The notes beneath the pieces were generated by a model. The model saw only the letters and a list, made by a program, of their open reading frames with translations. It was not told the DNA's origin and searched no databases. A program made the translations under genes and the position numbers. From assembly GCA_014773175.1 (NCBI GenBank), contig VXCM01000302.1, positions 186,001 to 250,000 of the forward strand: a stretch of DNA of 64,000 bases, in the 5' to 3' direction. This stretch comes from Lucifuga dentata (Eukaryota > Chordata > Actinopteri > Ophidiiformes > Bythitidae). This document shows, piece by piece, positions 1-12,794 of the stretch (position 1 is the first letter of the stretch; every line of letters begins with the position of its first letter).

Positions 1-1745
1 GAAACTGAGCTGGCACATACATGTATGGCAATATCTGCAATGTTCCCCCAGAGCTTCTCGTTTTCAAAACTAACTGTGGATTAAATGCAGGTTGCACTTA
101 TTGAGATAAACATTGATGCAATATAACTGTACTCATTTGTAGCTGAAATGTAATTGCAGATGTATTCAAATGCATCTAAACTGCAAAAATCTGTTATAAA
201 TTAACATCTATATTATATGTCACAAATGCATACTGGATTTTACAAGTGAATTTTCTGCTATTTACACAAACATAAAGCTTACTAAAACACATGCTGAGAA
301 TTGCTGAACTCTGAGTAACTTTATTTTACTAGTACCAATGCACTTAGTTGCACAAATAAATTAGTACATTATATATTATGCAACTCAATCAGCCTGTGTT
401 CTTAAATTATCTTCTATCTGAATACACTTGCAATAATTTCCTTCTACTTACGTACTTCTGAGTACTTTAGCAGTACATAAGAATAAATTTTAGCCCTATA
501 TATGCGTGTCTGAAAGGATTCATTTAAATGATACGCTGAAAGTAGACTTTGGGCCCGTATAAATATATATTATACAGTTGCTTTTTTTTTTATGAACTAA
601 ATATGGATACTAACCTGAATTTTTCTTTTCATAAAAATGCACTATTAACTATTGCAGGCCAATAATGATGTCACTTTCTTAAATATACAGTATGGTAATA
701 AATGTGCATATAGCCATAGTAAGTTGAATCTCTATACATAAAAATAACACATTTTAGAAAAATATTGCACTATCCATAGATATATATACAACTTAGACAA
801 TCTGTGCATTATGCTCAGCTCTCAGCTTTTCATTCACCAACCCCACATTCTAAATTTCATTTCATCATCACACATAGATGGTCATTTTAAATTTAACACA
901 CATGGGGATACAGAGGTACTTTTGCATTTTGGATCATTAATTTTTCTATACATTTATTTTTCAATGCATGTGTTTTATAGGGAATGCTAAGTGCATTTTT
1001 GTGTATGCTATTACAATGAAAAACACTGTTGCATTATTTGGCATTGTTTGTCCCATCTGATTGTACACTGTAAGAAAACTGGCAACTTCATTCTATTTCC
1101 TGCTTCTTTATATGGCTGATTTGCAGGTAATGTGTATACTGTAGGTCTGCAGAGCTCAAGTTATTCTGAGCACAACACACAAATGCAGGATTTGAATGGC
1201 TACAGTTGTCTTTATAAATACATTTTTGCAAATCCTCTGAGCTATAAAGCAAACTGAGCACATCATCCAAAAATAATACTCTCAACAATTTCTGGGTCAA
1301 TAGTGTAAGCCAAGAAATGATTTTTCCTCAGAGTTTAATACACAGAGTAATCCCTCATCATATGCAGTATTACACCCTGAACCTGTCATCTTAACTCAGC
1401 TAATTAGAGCACATGATGTATCAGGAGTCTGCATGTCACCATGTATTACACCACTGTGTTAGTCATGCTCTTTATCAAAGATGCAATTATATTTTTTCTG
1501 CCTTTTACATATTTGGAGTCATTTGTGATTAGTTTGTCTCTTGACCTGTGTATTGCTCTTTGGAGATACATCAGAACAACTGAACTGAAATCTGCATAGT
1601 CAGGCATGATGTAAACCAGTACTAGTTTGCACATTTAAAGGTGAAACGTGCAGAATTTTCCTGTTAATATTTTGCTGTGAAGTTAATTATGAAAAACCTG
1701 TAAATCTAAACACCCGCAAAGACACATATACGTGCTGTATAATGC

Positions 1746-1748
<3 letters not shown>

Positions 1749-1784
<36 letters not shown>
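1749..1784. repeat. (TG)n microsatellite
   Basis: An uninterrupted TG dinucleotide tract of about 18 units. Confidence 0.97.
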
Positions 1785-1785
<1 letters not shown>

Positions 1786-3531
1786 CTCAAACTAAGGTTT
1801 TTGTAAAATTTAGGGGAACTGTTTATATGCACAACCAAACTAATTAAATATGACATAATATGAGTACATTTCACACCACAACAGGGTAAACAATGTTACT
1901 TGCAAATGTGGATTAAATACTACCCAGGTCACTTTTTTAAGACATTCATCATGAACTTTCTATAAATTTGTATGAATTTTACAAACACAGATGTGTTATA
2001 CTAAAAAATATTTACAATGTCTAACAGATATTTATAAATGTTGCTTAACGTCAGCTTTTATTTTTTATTTTTTAATCAATGGCAGAAAACATATAGGATA
2101 TAATATATATGCAAAATCGCAATGAGATTATGCTGTGTATATGTCCATATATTTAATTAGCAAAAAAGAGGTTCAGTGATTGTCATTGTTTTTGTCATTC
2201 GTATTCTGATTCTTTTGGTTGTCATATGAAATCTTGATTTTAATATGTCGACCTCAGTTTTGTAAATGGAACTTTTAGTCAGCATTTTCATGCTCAAAGT
2301 GCAAATATATATATATATATTGCAAAAACACAGCGCAGCTAGGAATATGCAAGTTAACTATAAAACGTGCTGTTTCCTTAGCTGTTTGCGGTTGAATAAA
2401 ACATGTGCATTCATTTCATTTAGCCTGGTTTCTGTCTTGCCTTCACCCTCCAAACCACAGATTATGTAGTAAATGCACGGTGCACAAGGAGGACAGAATG
2501 TAAAATGTTCCACAGCAAACTACTGGCATCTTTCACAACATTACAACAATTATAGAATCCAGGGTTCAGATCAAGCCATTGTCATCAACAAATGGGTAAT
2601 TAAAGCAAAAGTATAGATGATGTAATTAGTGCTTTAGGAATCACAATTGTATTCAGTATTACCCAAAAACAATGCACATATAGATATTATTAGAACAGAG
2701 CCCCGAGTGTTCAAACATATGTATTTGCTGTCTCAAAGGTAATGTACATACAGTATAGCTGGAATATGAGGCTTTGATATCACTGTAACTATGCAAGAGG
2801 AAAAACACCTAAATTTGCATCTATATATGCTGAGGGATACTGGCAAAAGAATCTATATTCTTAGCAGGAATGGCTTTCTGGAAAGCCAGTATCCATGGAA
2901 ACATCCAATTACCTGACATAGAAAACAACTCTTGTTGTAGAACAGGAGGAACTGTGCTGGGACAGCATGTAGGCTAATTTGTAATTCAGCTTTTAGACAA
3001 ACATATAACATGATTACTGCACATTACATATCTTTCTAATGTACATGAGTGTGAAAGACTAAAGGTTATTTTGGCTGAAGAATTCATGACTGCCATCTGT
3101 TGTCAAAATTCAGTCCAGGTGATGAGATGAAGTGTCCGTTGTAATAACTCAGCTAACCACCGTGAAATAGGATGGCCTCATCCATTTGGCAGATTGATGT
3201 TGTTATGTTGCTTGAAGATCCCAGTTTTGCTGAGGCAAGAGAAATTAGGGCAGATCCACATTATATAAGCTTGAAGAGATGTGTCAGGTGGTGAGAAGAC
3301 AGCACATGACTGTAAGCATTCAGTAAAGCCTCCTGTCTCTTCACTCAAGTAAACACACAGGAAATAGTGACCACTGAATCAACCCTGCTTGATGTGTCCA
3401 TTTTATTCATATTTGAGAGAAGAAAGGAATTTCACATCTGGTGACAGATGTATCATGGCATCCAGTTGTTGGTTGTTGGTTTCACATGATGTTCAGTTTC
3501 TAAAGCTTGTCTTTCCTCTTCTGTTTTCCTG

Positions 3532-3536
<5 letters not shown>

Positions 3537-3564
<28 letters not shown>
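3537..3564. repeat. (TC)n microsatellite
   Basis: A TC dinucleotide tract of about 14 units. Confidence 0.95.
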
Positions 3565-3566
<2 letters not shown>

Positions 3567-5284
3567 GTGTATTAATTATTAGCTCAGACTCTATCATGCA
3601 TGCTTCAAGGACTTCAGATGCTGTGGCAATACCTTTAGTCACTCAATATTTTACTTCCTTTCACAATTCAGTAGCAATATGCTCCAGTAATAATTTATGA
3701 ATTATGTCTTGAAACTACTATTTATGTATCCAGTGGTCTTGTATGTGTCTGTGCAGGACATTTCTTTGTTGAGGTAATGGTAGGGCCTTCCCCGACATTT
3801 TGGGGGTCTCTCTCTCTCTTTCTGTAACTAACAGCTCTACCACTCATGTACCAAAATGAGCTAATAGCTAACAGCATACCATTCACATACCAAAATAAAG
3901 GTAATAACCAACTGTATTCAAAAGATAACAAGTACTTATTTCTAGATTTAGCTTTATAAATAAATTAACATTATTAAATCAAAATAAACCAAAATAACCA
4001 ATTAAATTCTGCTGTAGTCCCAAAAAATGCAATCAAATCAAAATAGAAATAAAAGCAGTATTGACTGGCAATTGTGCAGTTTCTTGATGTAGTTTACTTT
4101 GCTGGTAAATAAATAAATGTACAATGGATTATTATTTATTCCTCCATTTTAATGATAAAAGGTAACACATTGCTAGGTTTGGTGATAGCTGGTGATAGTT
4201 ATTATTTTTTTTATAAAGTTAATAAATTCATGTGACAGCAGACTTCAGGGAGCTCCTAAGGGGAAGCAAGGCCCTACACGCTGAGGGGCAGTGCTGGATA
4301 ATATATGGTTGTAAATTAATCTGAAGAAAAATATGAACTGTTGGAGTGGTGGGGAGTTATTCACTGGATTTAGCCTGTGATTCACATCATCAGTATATTT
4401 TCAATAAAAGGTAACAGCACAGGTGAGAGAAACAAACACTCATAAGTGCTTATCCAAGCTTTGTCAACTTGAGAAAAGTGACAAAATCCTTCTTATCCCT
4501 CCATTTATACTACTCAGACTAAACACACAAAAGAAAAGCTTCAGCAAAATCCCAAAGAAATTGTTGTGTTGTGATTTAGAGGCTTTTATATTTCCTGAGT
4601 GTTTCTATATTACAATGTCAGTCTGCTGGCTGCAGGGTCCTTTGTTGTCTTAATAATATTATTCACTGAGATTTCCTGCCAGTTTTGAGACAGATTAATA
4701 ACATTGTCTGACTCAGAATTGTCCGCTGCGGATCTCATTTTTCCTCTTTCAGCGACAAACATATTGTACAGCTCTCATGCTGCCCTCTCTTGCTCGTGGC
4801 TCACATCCATCCCCCTTTTTATCAGCCCTTTTTTGTCATGGCTCTCCAGTATATCAAAGGCATGTCCTTCTCTGAATGTCAGCCTGGAGTGTCAGCAGTG
4901 ACTCAGCTCCTATCATGCTGGCAGGCTTGTTGACCTGTAATTTAGAATGACAACAAACATGGCTATCTGGACAAAATGCAACATTTATATGTTATAAAAG
5001 AAGTTCTTGTAAATAATTGATAAATCTTTTTTGTCTTATGGTGGCTTTATGTATAATTGTGTCACATCGGTGCTGTGCACTATAGCTGCATCTCAAAAAT
5101 GTGAAACTCACAATGAAAGCAGCTCTGATGGATCAGTAATTGTATATTCCAGAGTTTCAGACAGTTGTAAAGGGGCATGAATTGCTTTGGCATAAATAGC
5201 AACTGACCAGTCAAACAAAATTGCAGTTTTGAATTTTTGTAGTCATATTGTAGTCATATTTTGTATTTTCTTCATATACTCTTG

Positions 5285-5450
5285 ATAGCTCTGCCAATGG
5301 AGGTTATATTTTCACAACATCTGTTTCTGTTTGTTTGTTAGCAGGATAACACAAAAAGTTGCGGACTGATTTTGGTGAAACTTAAGTGGTAGGGAGAAGC
5401 ATGGTCCAGGGAAGAACCCATCGAATGATTATGTGTATATAAGGTTGAGG
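5285..5450 (+). repeat. Dispersed fish repeat, copy 1 of 3
   Basis: This copy has a purine-rich head (CTCTGCCAATGGAGGTTAT), a TTTG-rich stretch, then AGGATAACACAAAAAGTT, a GGACTGATTTTGGTGAAACT block and CCAGGGAAGAACCCAT. The same order of blocks is seen near 40.15-40.40 kb, and the reverse complement near 59.4-59.9 kb. The family is probably a non-autonomous DNA transposon common in fish genomes. The copies are diverged and I cannot assign a superfamily. Confidence 0.6.
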
Positions 5451-6828
5451 GGTGTATATCCAGGAATTGAAAAAAAAAATTTTCTTAACATTTTTGATAT
5501 TAATACTAATTTCAGTTAAAAAATCATGCATATTTGTCCTGTGACACACAATCAATAAGTGCAATTTGTCAGGCCTAAATGCTTGCACAGGAGAATAGTA
5601 ATGGGATTTCTTACAGTAATAAATAGGGCAGAAACATCCAACAAGCACTAATGTGTAGCTGAGATGATGTTATGTCTTTAATAGTTACAGAGATAGATCC
5701 AGAAAAATACTGTTTGTTACACTCATGTGCGTTATCTGAAAATAAACCTGCTGCAGAAGGAAGATGGACTGCCTACTTTATAAAAAGACTCTGAATGTTC
5801 GGTTTATTCTAACAAGTAGCACTTACCTATCATATTGTCTCGTGAGAGAGACAAATTAACCTAATAATTCCCTTGACATGTTTCCATGAGTGCACAATTA
5901 AGCATCTATTGCATATTTCCTCAAGGACTATAGACTGAAATGACATTTTTATCGCTATGGGCTTAGGTAGTGCTGCCTTCAATCCCATATTAACTTTAAT
6001 CTAATGGGCTAATTCATGATTAAATGTGGATATGAACTAAACCTTCAGGCAGGCAGATTTGACTTAGATCAATGTTAAAGATTAATTGCAGTTTTCCTTT
6101 GTATTCTTAGAGCAATTGCATTATATGTAATTTGGGAATACTGAAGGCACTGTGGAAAGATTAGGAATGAGTTGATTTGCTGAGGGGAAATTCTACACAC
6201 TAGAGCATGAAATAAATTCAACTAAATGAAGTGAAATAAACCAGCTAGAACCAAGGCCCATTATCTTTATCTCACTGTTTTGCTGTGCTGCTACAGATGA
6301 GGAAGAGGTGTGTGCAAATGTCAAATTTTGAACGTGCCAATGAATTCCGTTTTTGCTGTCTGTAGCTGGTTTTAACATTCCCATCTGATCATAACTGAAC
6401 AATACAAAATGGTTATCACGTCACCTGATACATGGAGGTTTGCCATATATGAATACAACTAAACCACAAATCATATCCATCGTAGCCAAACCATTGTACT
6501 TACAAACATTAAAATAAAATCTTTTTCCTTATCATTGTGATGATTCAGTGTCTTGCTCAAGTACACTTGCATAGAATAGACTTGATTACAGAAGACCCTA
6601 CTGGGACTCTTGATTCAGCTTTTGGCATCTGGTTCAGATGGTTCAAATTTTACAGCCACCACTTGACATGTCAGACATGGGCTATTATCCACTTTAATCA
6701 TTGTTTTCTCTAAGCTATTTCTTGGTAAATTTGGACATTCCTTCTGGTTATCCTTCATTTTTCTGTATTTTTAATCTTGTTATTATTCTTTTATTCTCTT
6801 TTGTAAATCATTGTCACTTTAAACATGC

Positions 6829-6842
6829 AGTTGTTACCCTAT
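6829..6842. repeat. Target-site duplication, left copy
   Basis: The 14 bases AGTTGTTACCCTAT recur exactly at 7549-7562, bracketing the retrotransposon fragment between them. This is the mark of target-primed reverse transcription. Confidence 0.85.
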
Positions 6843-7548
6843 CTTCTTCTTTTCCTTTCGGCTTTCCCTTCAGGGGTCACCACAGCGAATCATCTGCCTC
6901 CATCTAACCCTATCCTCTGCCTCCTCTTCTCTCACACCAACTAACTTCATGTCCTCTTTCACTACATCCATAAATCTCCTCTTTGGTCTTCCTCTAGGCC
7001 TCCTGCCTGGCAGTTCCAACCTCAGCATCCTTCTACCGATATGTTCACTATCCCTCCTCTGTACATGTCCAAACCATCTCAGTCTGGCCTCTCTGACTTT
7101 ATCTCCAAAACATCTAACATGCGCTGTCCCTCTGATGTACTCGTTCCTGATCCTATCCATCCTCGTCACTCCCAAAGAGAACCTCAGCATTTTAGTCTCT
7201 GCTACCTCTAGCTCTGCCTCCTGTCTTTTCCTCAGTGCCACTGTCTCTAAGCCATACAACATCGCTGGTCTCACCACCGTTTTGTACACCTTTCCTTTCA
7301 TTCTTGCCGAGACTCTTTTGTCACACATCACACCTGACTTCTCTCCTTGTCTTCCTCTCCTTTCTTCCTTTAGTTTCTTCACCTCTTTTCCACACTCTCC
7401 ATTTCTCTGAACTGTGGACCCTAAGTACTTAAAATCCTCCACCTTCTTTATCTCTATTCCCTGTAACCTCACCATTACTCCACATGCTCCCTGCTCTCAC
7501 TACAGATCACAATGTCATCTGCAAACATCATAGTCCAAGGGGACTATA
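6843..7548 (-). mobile_element. RTE-like non-LTR retrotransposon fragment, 5'-truncated and internally deleted
   Basis: Read on the minus strand, this is the 3' end of a LINE. It begins just upstream of a FADD reverse-transcriptase catalytic motif (MMFADDIVIC, about 7500-7533), which is followed by an in-frame stop. It then encodes the C-terminal part of the polyprotein, with YLGSTVQ, KGKVYKTVVRPAMLYGLET, RWFGHVQRRDSE and RPRGRPKRRFMDVVKEDM blocks and a terminal IRCGDP. These blocks are typical of endonuclease/reverse-transcriptase elements of the RTE type in fish; the clade is assigned from memory. An exact 14-bp duplication flanks it. The segment expected between the FADD block and the MVRLQG block is missing, so the copy is dead. 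Confidence 0.85.
6870..7475 (-). pseudogene. Remnant reverse-transcriptase C-terminal ORF
   Basis: A 201-codon open frame inside the retrotransposon fragment. It covers the region after the palm domain, including the FKYLGSTVQ block near its start and a basic GRRPRGRPKRRF stretch near residues 157-168. The catalytic FADD motif lies upstream and is cut off by a stop and a deletion. Residues near 33-48 look out of register with the family. It has no complete enzymatic domain and no promoter. The open frame is a leftover of the element, not a host gene. Confidence 0.85.
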
Positions 7549-7562
7549 AGTTGTTACCCTAT
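7549..7562. repeat. Target-site duplication, right copy
   Basis: Exact repeat of 6829-6842. It sits at the 5' (truncated) end of the minus-strand retrotransposon insertion. Confidence 0.85.
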
Positions 7563-7639
7563 GTTTCTTTTTAATGTATCTATAACAGCAATGGTGGTGT
7601 GGACTCATTGCAGATTTGCACACTTGAGACTCAAATTGA

Positions 7640-7850
7640 CATACAGTAATCAAAAAAGACATGCAATGTGACTTTGACGCCAATGATGTGACTTCACTCA
7701 GACTTGAGCTTTTTAATTTTTAAAGACTTGACACCTTCCCCAAACCAAAGATCAAAGAGGGCTCAAAACTCAAAGGATTTGTGACTTGACTTAGAACTTG
7801 ACTTAGAACTTGAATACCAAGACTTAAGACTTCCCTTTGACTTGCAAAAT
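7640..7850. repeat. GACTTG-rich degenerate repeat
   Basis: Many scattered copies of GACTTG or its variants (GACTTGAGC, GACTTGACAC, GACTTAGAACTTGACTTAG and others) form a degenerate short-unit array. Such arrays are common in fish genomes. No coding signal is seen. Confidence 0.6.
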
Positions 7851-7904
7851 AATATATCTGTCCATCATCTGAATTAGCAACTGGTGCTCTTACAGTTTGA
7901 CTGG

Positions 7905-8213
7905 TTATTTGTTGGTTGCATCTATTGAAGTACCAACACATGTCAATGTATCATATACAGCATCTTGAGAATTTTTATGTGCATAATTGTCCGTAAACAT
8001 AAACATTCGATCTGTTTTTGTGGTGGCAGCCTCAGCTACAATAATATTTAAACCTGAGGAGAACTTTTTGAACGGACCAAGACATAACACCGTCATGTCG
8101 TACTTAACTCTCTGGACTGGATGGGAAGGTGTAATGTGGTTCCTAAAAGCACTTTTCTGTATTTCTGTCTCTTCACTGTGTGTGTATCCTGTGGGATTTA
8201 CAATAAGCTGCAA
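7905..8213 (-). other. Unassigned 102-codon open frame
   Basis: An uninterrupted minus-strand frame whose translation has a balanced composition (PFKKFSSGLNIIVAEAATTK and similar stretches) rather than the low-complexity runs seen in most chance frames here. I do not recognise a domain. There is no evident splice structure and it lies amid repeats. It could be a transposon remnant or chance. Confidence 0.15.
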
Positions 8214-11200
8214 TGGATTCAGACAGATGGCAGGGTGGGGGTGTTGGTAACCATCATCTGAACCCGAGGGAGAGCGGCCATATCCAAGCTGTCAGACAAA
8301 TATCTTCTCCCAGTATTTTATTTGTTAATATAATGAGATCCTGCCTTCAAAACTCATTTATAGAATTGTGCAGACATCCCAGAGAAGTATGCACATACTT
8401 TTATTAAAAAAAAAAAACAAAAAAAAAACTGCCGTATAACTCCCAGGTTAATTATGTTGTTGTTGTTATTGTTCCAACAGCAGCTCCGCATCCTCGATGA
8501 AGACCGTCAGGAATTTCCATGAAGTGCAGAAGCAAATAGGTCGGGAATGTGATTAATATTCAGAATGCGGCACTTCAAAGAGTGGCAACCCAGTGCTTCA
8601 GCATTAAAAACGTTTGACCATTCTTATCTTCCCTAATTAAGCACACTGGGTTGCATTATTGGCTGAAGGCAAGGCAAATCCATCAAAACAGTCCTTTCAA
8701 GTTCCTCCATGTGTCAAGAATACTGTGCAACTAAAGAACTGCTAACAAGCCAAAATCTGAAACAACTATTTGAAAGAGTTCTGACGAAGGTCATGGTGAC
8801 TATTTCAGTTGCCCATTGTTGAATGTTAGTGGTTGACTGTCAGGATTTGACTCATCAGACAAGTCACCTATGTCCAGACAACCTCTGATAGAAAAATACA
8901 GGAAAAATCAAGTGTTATTCATCATAATTCATCAATTAATAATCTGCAAAAATGCATTCCTGCATGGAATGGAACACAGATTACAGGAAAAAGGTGAGAA
9001 CCGAGAAGTTCCAAAGTGTTGATTTCTTTGAGACTTCTGGAAAACGTCATCAAGCTTTGAGCTCCAAACAATACAAAGGAGAGGTGTTAGGTTAGATGTT
9101 AGGGTATTTTATTAAAACATTATTACCCAGCCTTTAATGGTCTATTGTTGTGACACAATATTGTAACATAAAAATGAAATTTCATTTCCATATCAATTCA
9201 CCCTCAACTCAATCTATTCAGCTATGCAACTGTTTAAAAAAATCCCCTCTATATTTTGGCTGGTTGAAATATCATAAATGAACTTACAGTAACTGAATGG
9301 TTGCATGAGCGGATTTTTTCATATGAATTAAACTTTCAGAACACAAACAAACTGGTAGCTTTATACTGCAATGTGTTATCCAAGGACAAGAATTCTGGGT
9401 AACCTAGTTTCACATCTGTCTTTTATTTCTTTTTGTTTGCTTTGAATTGCCACAAAAAAATATCAATGCACACACAGAGCTTCAGACATGTACAGTTCAG
9501 ACCCTTGAAAATACTCCCGTGACGCACTCAGGTGCTCGGCCTTCTGGCAAGCATGAAAAAATAATATATTTGCACCTACTTCATAACAGCAACAAAGCCA
9601 CCTGCTGCAGTTTTACTGTGTGAGTAACAAGTTAACCCTTTCTCAGCTGGATTTACTGTTGATGACATGCAGCTCTGAACAGCAAACTGGTGAATGGATA
9701 ATAGATTTCAGTTTAACAGTGTGTGATAAAGAATCAATCTTCACATGGCTCTACAACCTGAAATGCATAAGAATGTGAGATAAATTATTCAAAGACACTA
9801 TTTTAGATTTCACAATGCCTATTAATAATTCATCACATTTCCTGCATATTTGAAAATGCCTGAATTTGTGAGGAGATTTTCATTCATATTTATATATTCA
9901 TCCAACTTTTTAATTCAGAAGTTGATCATTTAACACTTGCAAAATAAACAATGAACTAAATGTCAATTGATCCTTTATAATATAGAGCTGTGAAGGCTGG
10001 AGCTGGATCCCTAGAAGATTAGAAGCTTAAGTGAGTCACATTTACAGATTCTTTCTTGTGCTTTAATCAGACTGTTAATGTTAATCTTGATGACTTATTT
10101 TTTTTCCACAGGGCAAATTCTCCCACTGGTTTTAGCACAGTTAAACTCCTCACCTAGCCACCGGCTACCACATCAAAGTAACATCCACTAACGGGAAAAC
10201 AGTCAAGCGGAGAAAGGTTGGTTGCTATAGCAACTTATACTTCTTTGTATCATCTCAACCTACAATTTTATTGCAAGGACAGGGGGATATTAACTACATT
10301 AATCAATGTGAGGCTCTTGCTCTTCCAGGCAACAACACCTGCTGAGGTGATGGCAGAAGGCAGCAGCAGGTTTTTTGTTTTTTTTTAATGTACTTTTACT
10401 ACTTATATTACAAACTGACACTGAACTTAATGTGCAATCCATTAGGCCAAAAATATATTTCATTAGCCTGTACATATGGATCAGTCCAGATTATTAATGT
10501 TTGAACTTTAGGGTTTTTTTTATACATGCATGCATGCATAAATTGCATTTCATGTGCATATATGTCCTTATGTTCCATCCCAGGAGACAGAATAGTTGTA
10601 CATTTTTATGTCACATGAGGATGACATCAAATATTCACCGCTTACGAGCATCCGCAGAAGCAGAGGATTTCTTGTAATTAAGTGGTCTGGATTAAAGCAG
10701 GAATTGAATCTAATCAGCAGCAGGATAAGTTGCTAAGCATTAAGTCGAAAAGACAGAAATTAGTAACAATTCCCTTCTGATCAGAAGGTGCCATAATGCA
10801 TCAGTCCTCAGAAATGAGGTCAAACACTTTGGGTTTCCTTAGCCTAATCCTTTAAATGTGTTATTACAGTAGCTAAATCTGCAATGAATTACAACTATAT
10901 GTTTGTAGTGAGGCAACATAACAATGAAAAATGTCCTTCACTCCTGCCACTGTTATTGATTTAGGCTTGTTGTTTCTGGAAAAGTTATAAGATATTTCTA
11001 TACACTGCAAGAAAGTTTGGAGTATTTTGAAGAGGATTTCTTCTTCGACCTTAAGAAAAGCTCCTACTACCCCATTTCTTTTTTGACTGAAGTGTTATTG
11101 CTGTGTTTGTGTTATGATTTTTCACAAAGGAAAAGGTCATTTATCCATTCACCTTCAGTAAAATTGCCCTCTAGTTATTCACTGTGTAGTTTCTGCTGGC

Positions 11201-11260
11201 TTTCTGATAACTGAGCAGCCATTTTAAATCTTCCTATCAGTGTGGGCTTATTTGGCACTT

Positions 11261-11263
<3 letters not shown>

Positions 11264-11293
<30 letters not shown>
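11264..11293. repeat. Poly(A) tract
   Basis: About 30 consecutive A residues. No recognisable retrogene or LINE lies directly upstream. Confidence 0.95.
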
Positions 11294-11294
<1 letters not shown>

Positions 11295-12762
11295 CATCCT
11301 TTGAGAGCATTTGTTTACAAGTTATCAATGTGAGCATTAGTCATTATTCATCATAAGGTGGATGTGATTCAGCCAGGCAGTATTAGTGTCTCCTTTCTCT
11401 GTGCCTGTACTTAGAAAATATCACAATTGCTCCAGTGTGCCATCAGTATTTCCATCTTTTTTCATCATCACGCAATGGAATGGAATGTTCTATATTAACG
11501 TGTGCGAATGCACAGTGTTTTGCAATGTCAAGGCAATGTGAATGTGCTGTAAAATTCATCTATTATTTATGAATGGAAGCTGGAACATTGGAAAGATTTT
11601 AAATTTCTCCATTTCTTTCATCAGCTGTCTTTCCTCTTTCCTACAGCACTGAGGACACAATTCATTTACCCAGAGCACAAGGCTTAGTCTTTGCACAATC
11701 ATGACTGTGCATGTGTGTTTCCTAATGTGCAGCTTGTGTGTATGTCTCTCAATAATTACTTCCCTTGCTTAATACCTGATCCCTGAGTGCTGGGTGTTTA
11801 AGATAACATAATTAACCATTATACAGTCGTTATTCATCATTTCAGATTTATCATGCTCTGATTAAAGACTGAAGAATGGAAATATGAACTGCAATTAAGC
11901 AGGGAATGATGTCTGTGATTCGAAGCAACAGACTAGACAGGTTTAACTTGTGCTCACACATTGGCTGTGCACTGCTCTGATATACTGGTAAAAGATAATG
12001 TATCAGTACAATACAAACACAAATTTCAGACTCAAAGCTTATGTGTTGAAACTGCACAACAGACAGAAACTATGATTATAACAGATACATGCAGGATTAC
12101 TTTTTCATGGTTGGGTGGCTTCTTTAAAAGAATCTAAAAATGACATTGTAACCTCATTCTCACAGACTTTATGGTTTGATATTACTGTTAAAGTTGATGT
12201 TGGATATCATGTGCTTCTAGTTCCTATTCAGTACCTTTACATACATTTTAAAACTTTGATTCTACTCTGGTTAAGGCATTTAATTGTGTTTTTTTTTTCA
12301 TGTAAACACCATAATCAGATCAAAATTGATCTAAGTATGTAAAGCTCAGTTGTCTTGTAATTGGTGTAGGTAATCTCCACATGCATTTCCTCGCCTGGTG
12401 TGCTTTTCCTAGTAAAGGAACAAGTCATATTGATGGAATCCTATTAACTCCATCCATGTAATCATCTAATTTCACACTTTTGCATTAATTGCAGTACAGA
12501 TAAAAATCAGTATAGTGTGCATTTACATGCACTTGCTGGAACAGCTGCATTAACTCTTCCTTCTTTATTTATGAGTACTAATAGCTACATCAGTCTACAT
12601 TTTCCGGGGAAATTGTAAGCACGCTTCTGCTTGAGCAGGACTCCCTCTATCCTGAGTGGTTACTAGGGTGTTTATAGGCATTGCCACAGTCTTCCTGGTG
12701 GTTGCTATATGCTGTTGTTGATTTGTTGCTAGGTGGTTGCAAGTTTTGATGTATGTTTATGT

Positions 12763-12794
12763 ATGGCAAATCATTCCCCTAAATGATTTGCCAT
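12763..12794. repeat. Perfect short inverted repeat
   Basis: ATGGCAAATCATT at 12763-12775 is the exact reverse complement of 12782-12794, with a 6-base loop. No known element is attached. Confidence 0.85.

Larger units (their letters stand above)
1..6828. other. Gene-free AT-rich interval
   Basis: No coding exon or RNA gene is recognisable here. Open frames are short, lack conserved motifs and are interrupted by AT-rich sequence. Contents are a TG microsatellite near 1.75 kb, a TC microsatellite near 3.54 kb, a small inverted repeat (10-bp arms at 2835-2844 and 2885-2894), and one copy of a dispersed repeat near 5.3 kb. Distal regulatory elements cannot be excluded. Confidence 0.6.

Noticed and set aside
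6949..7410. 153-codon plus-strand open frame opposite the retrotransposon
   Set aside because: It is the antisense shadow of the reverse-transcriptase remnant, with a Leu/Ser/Pro-rich translation.
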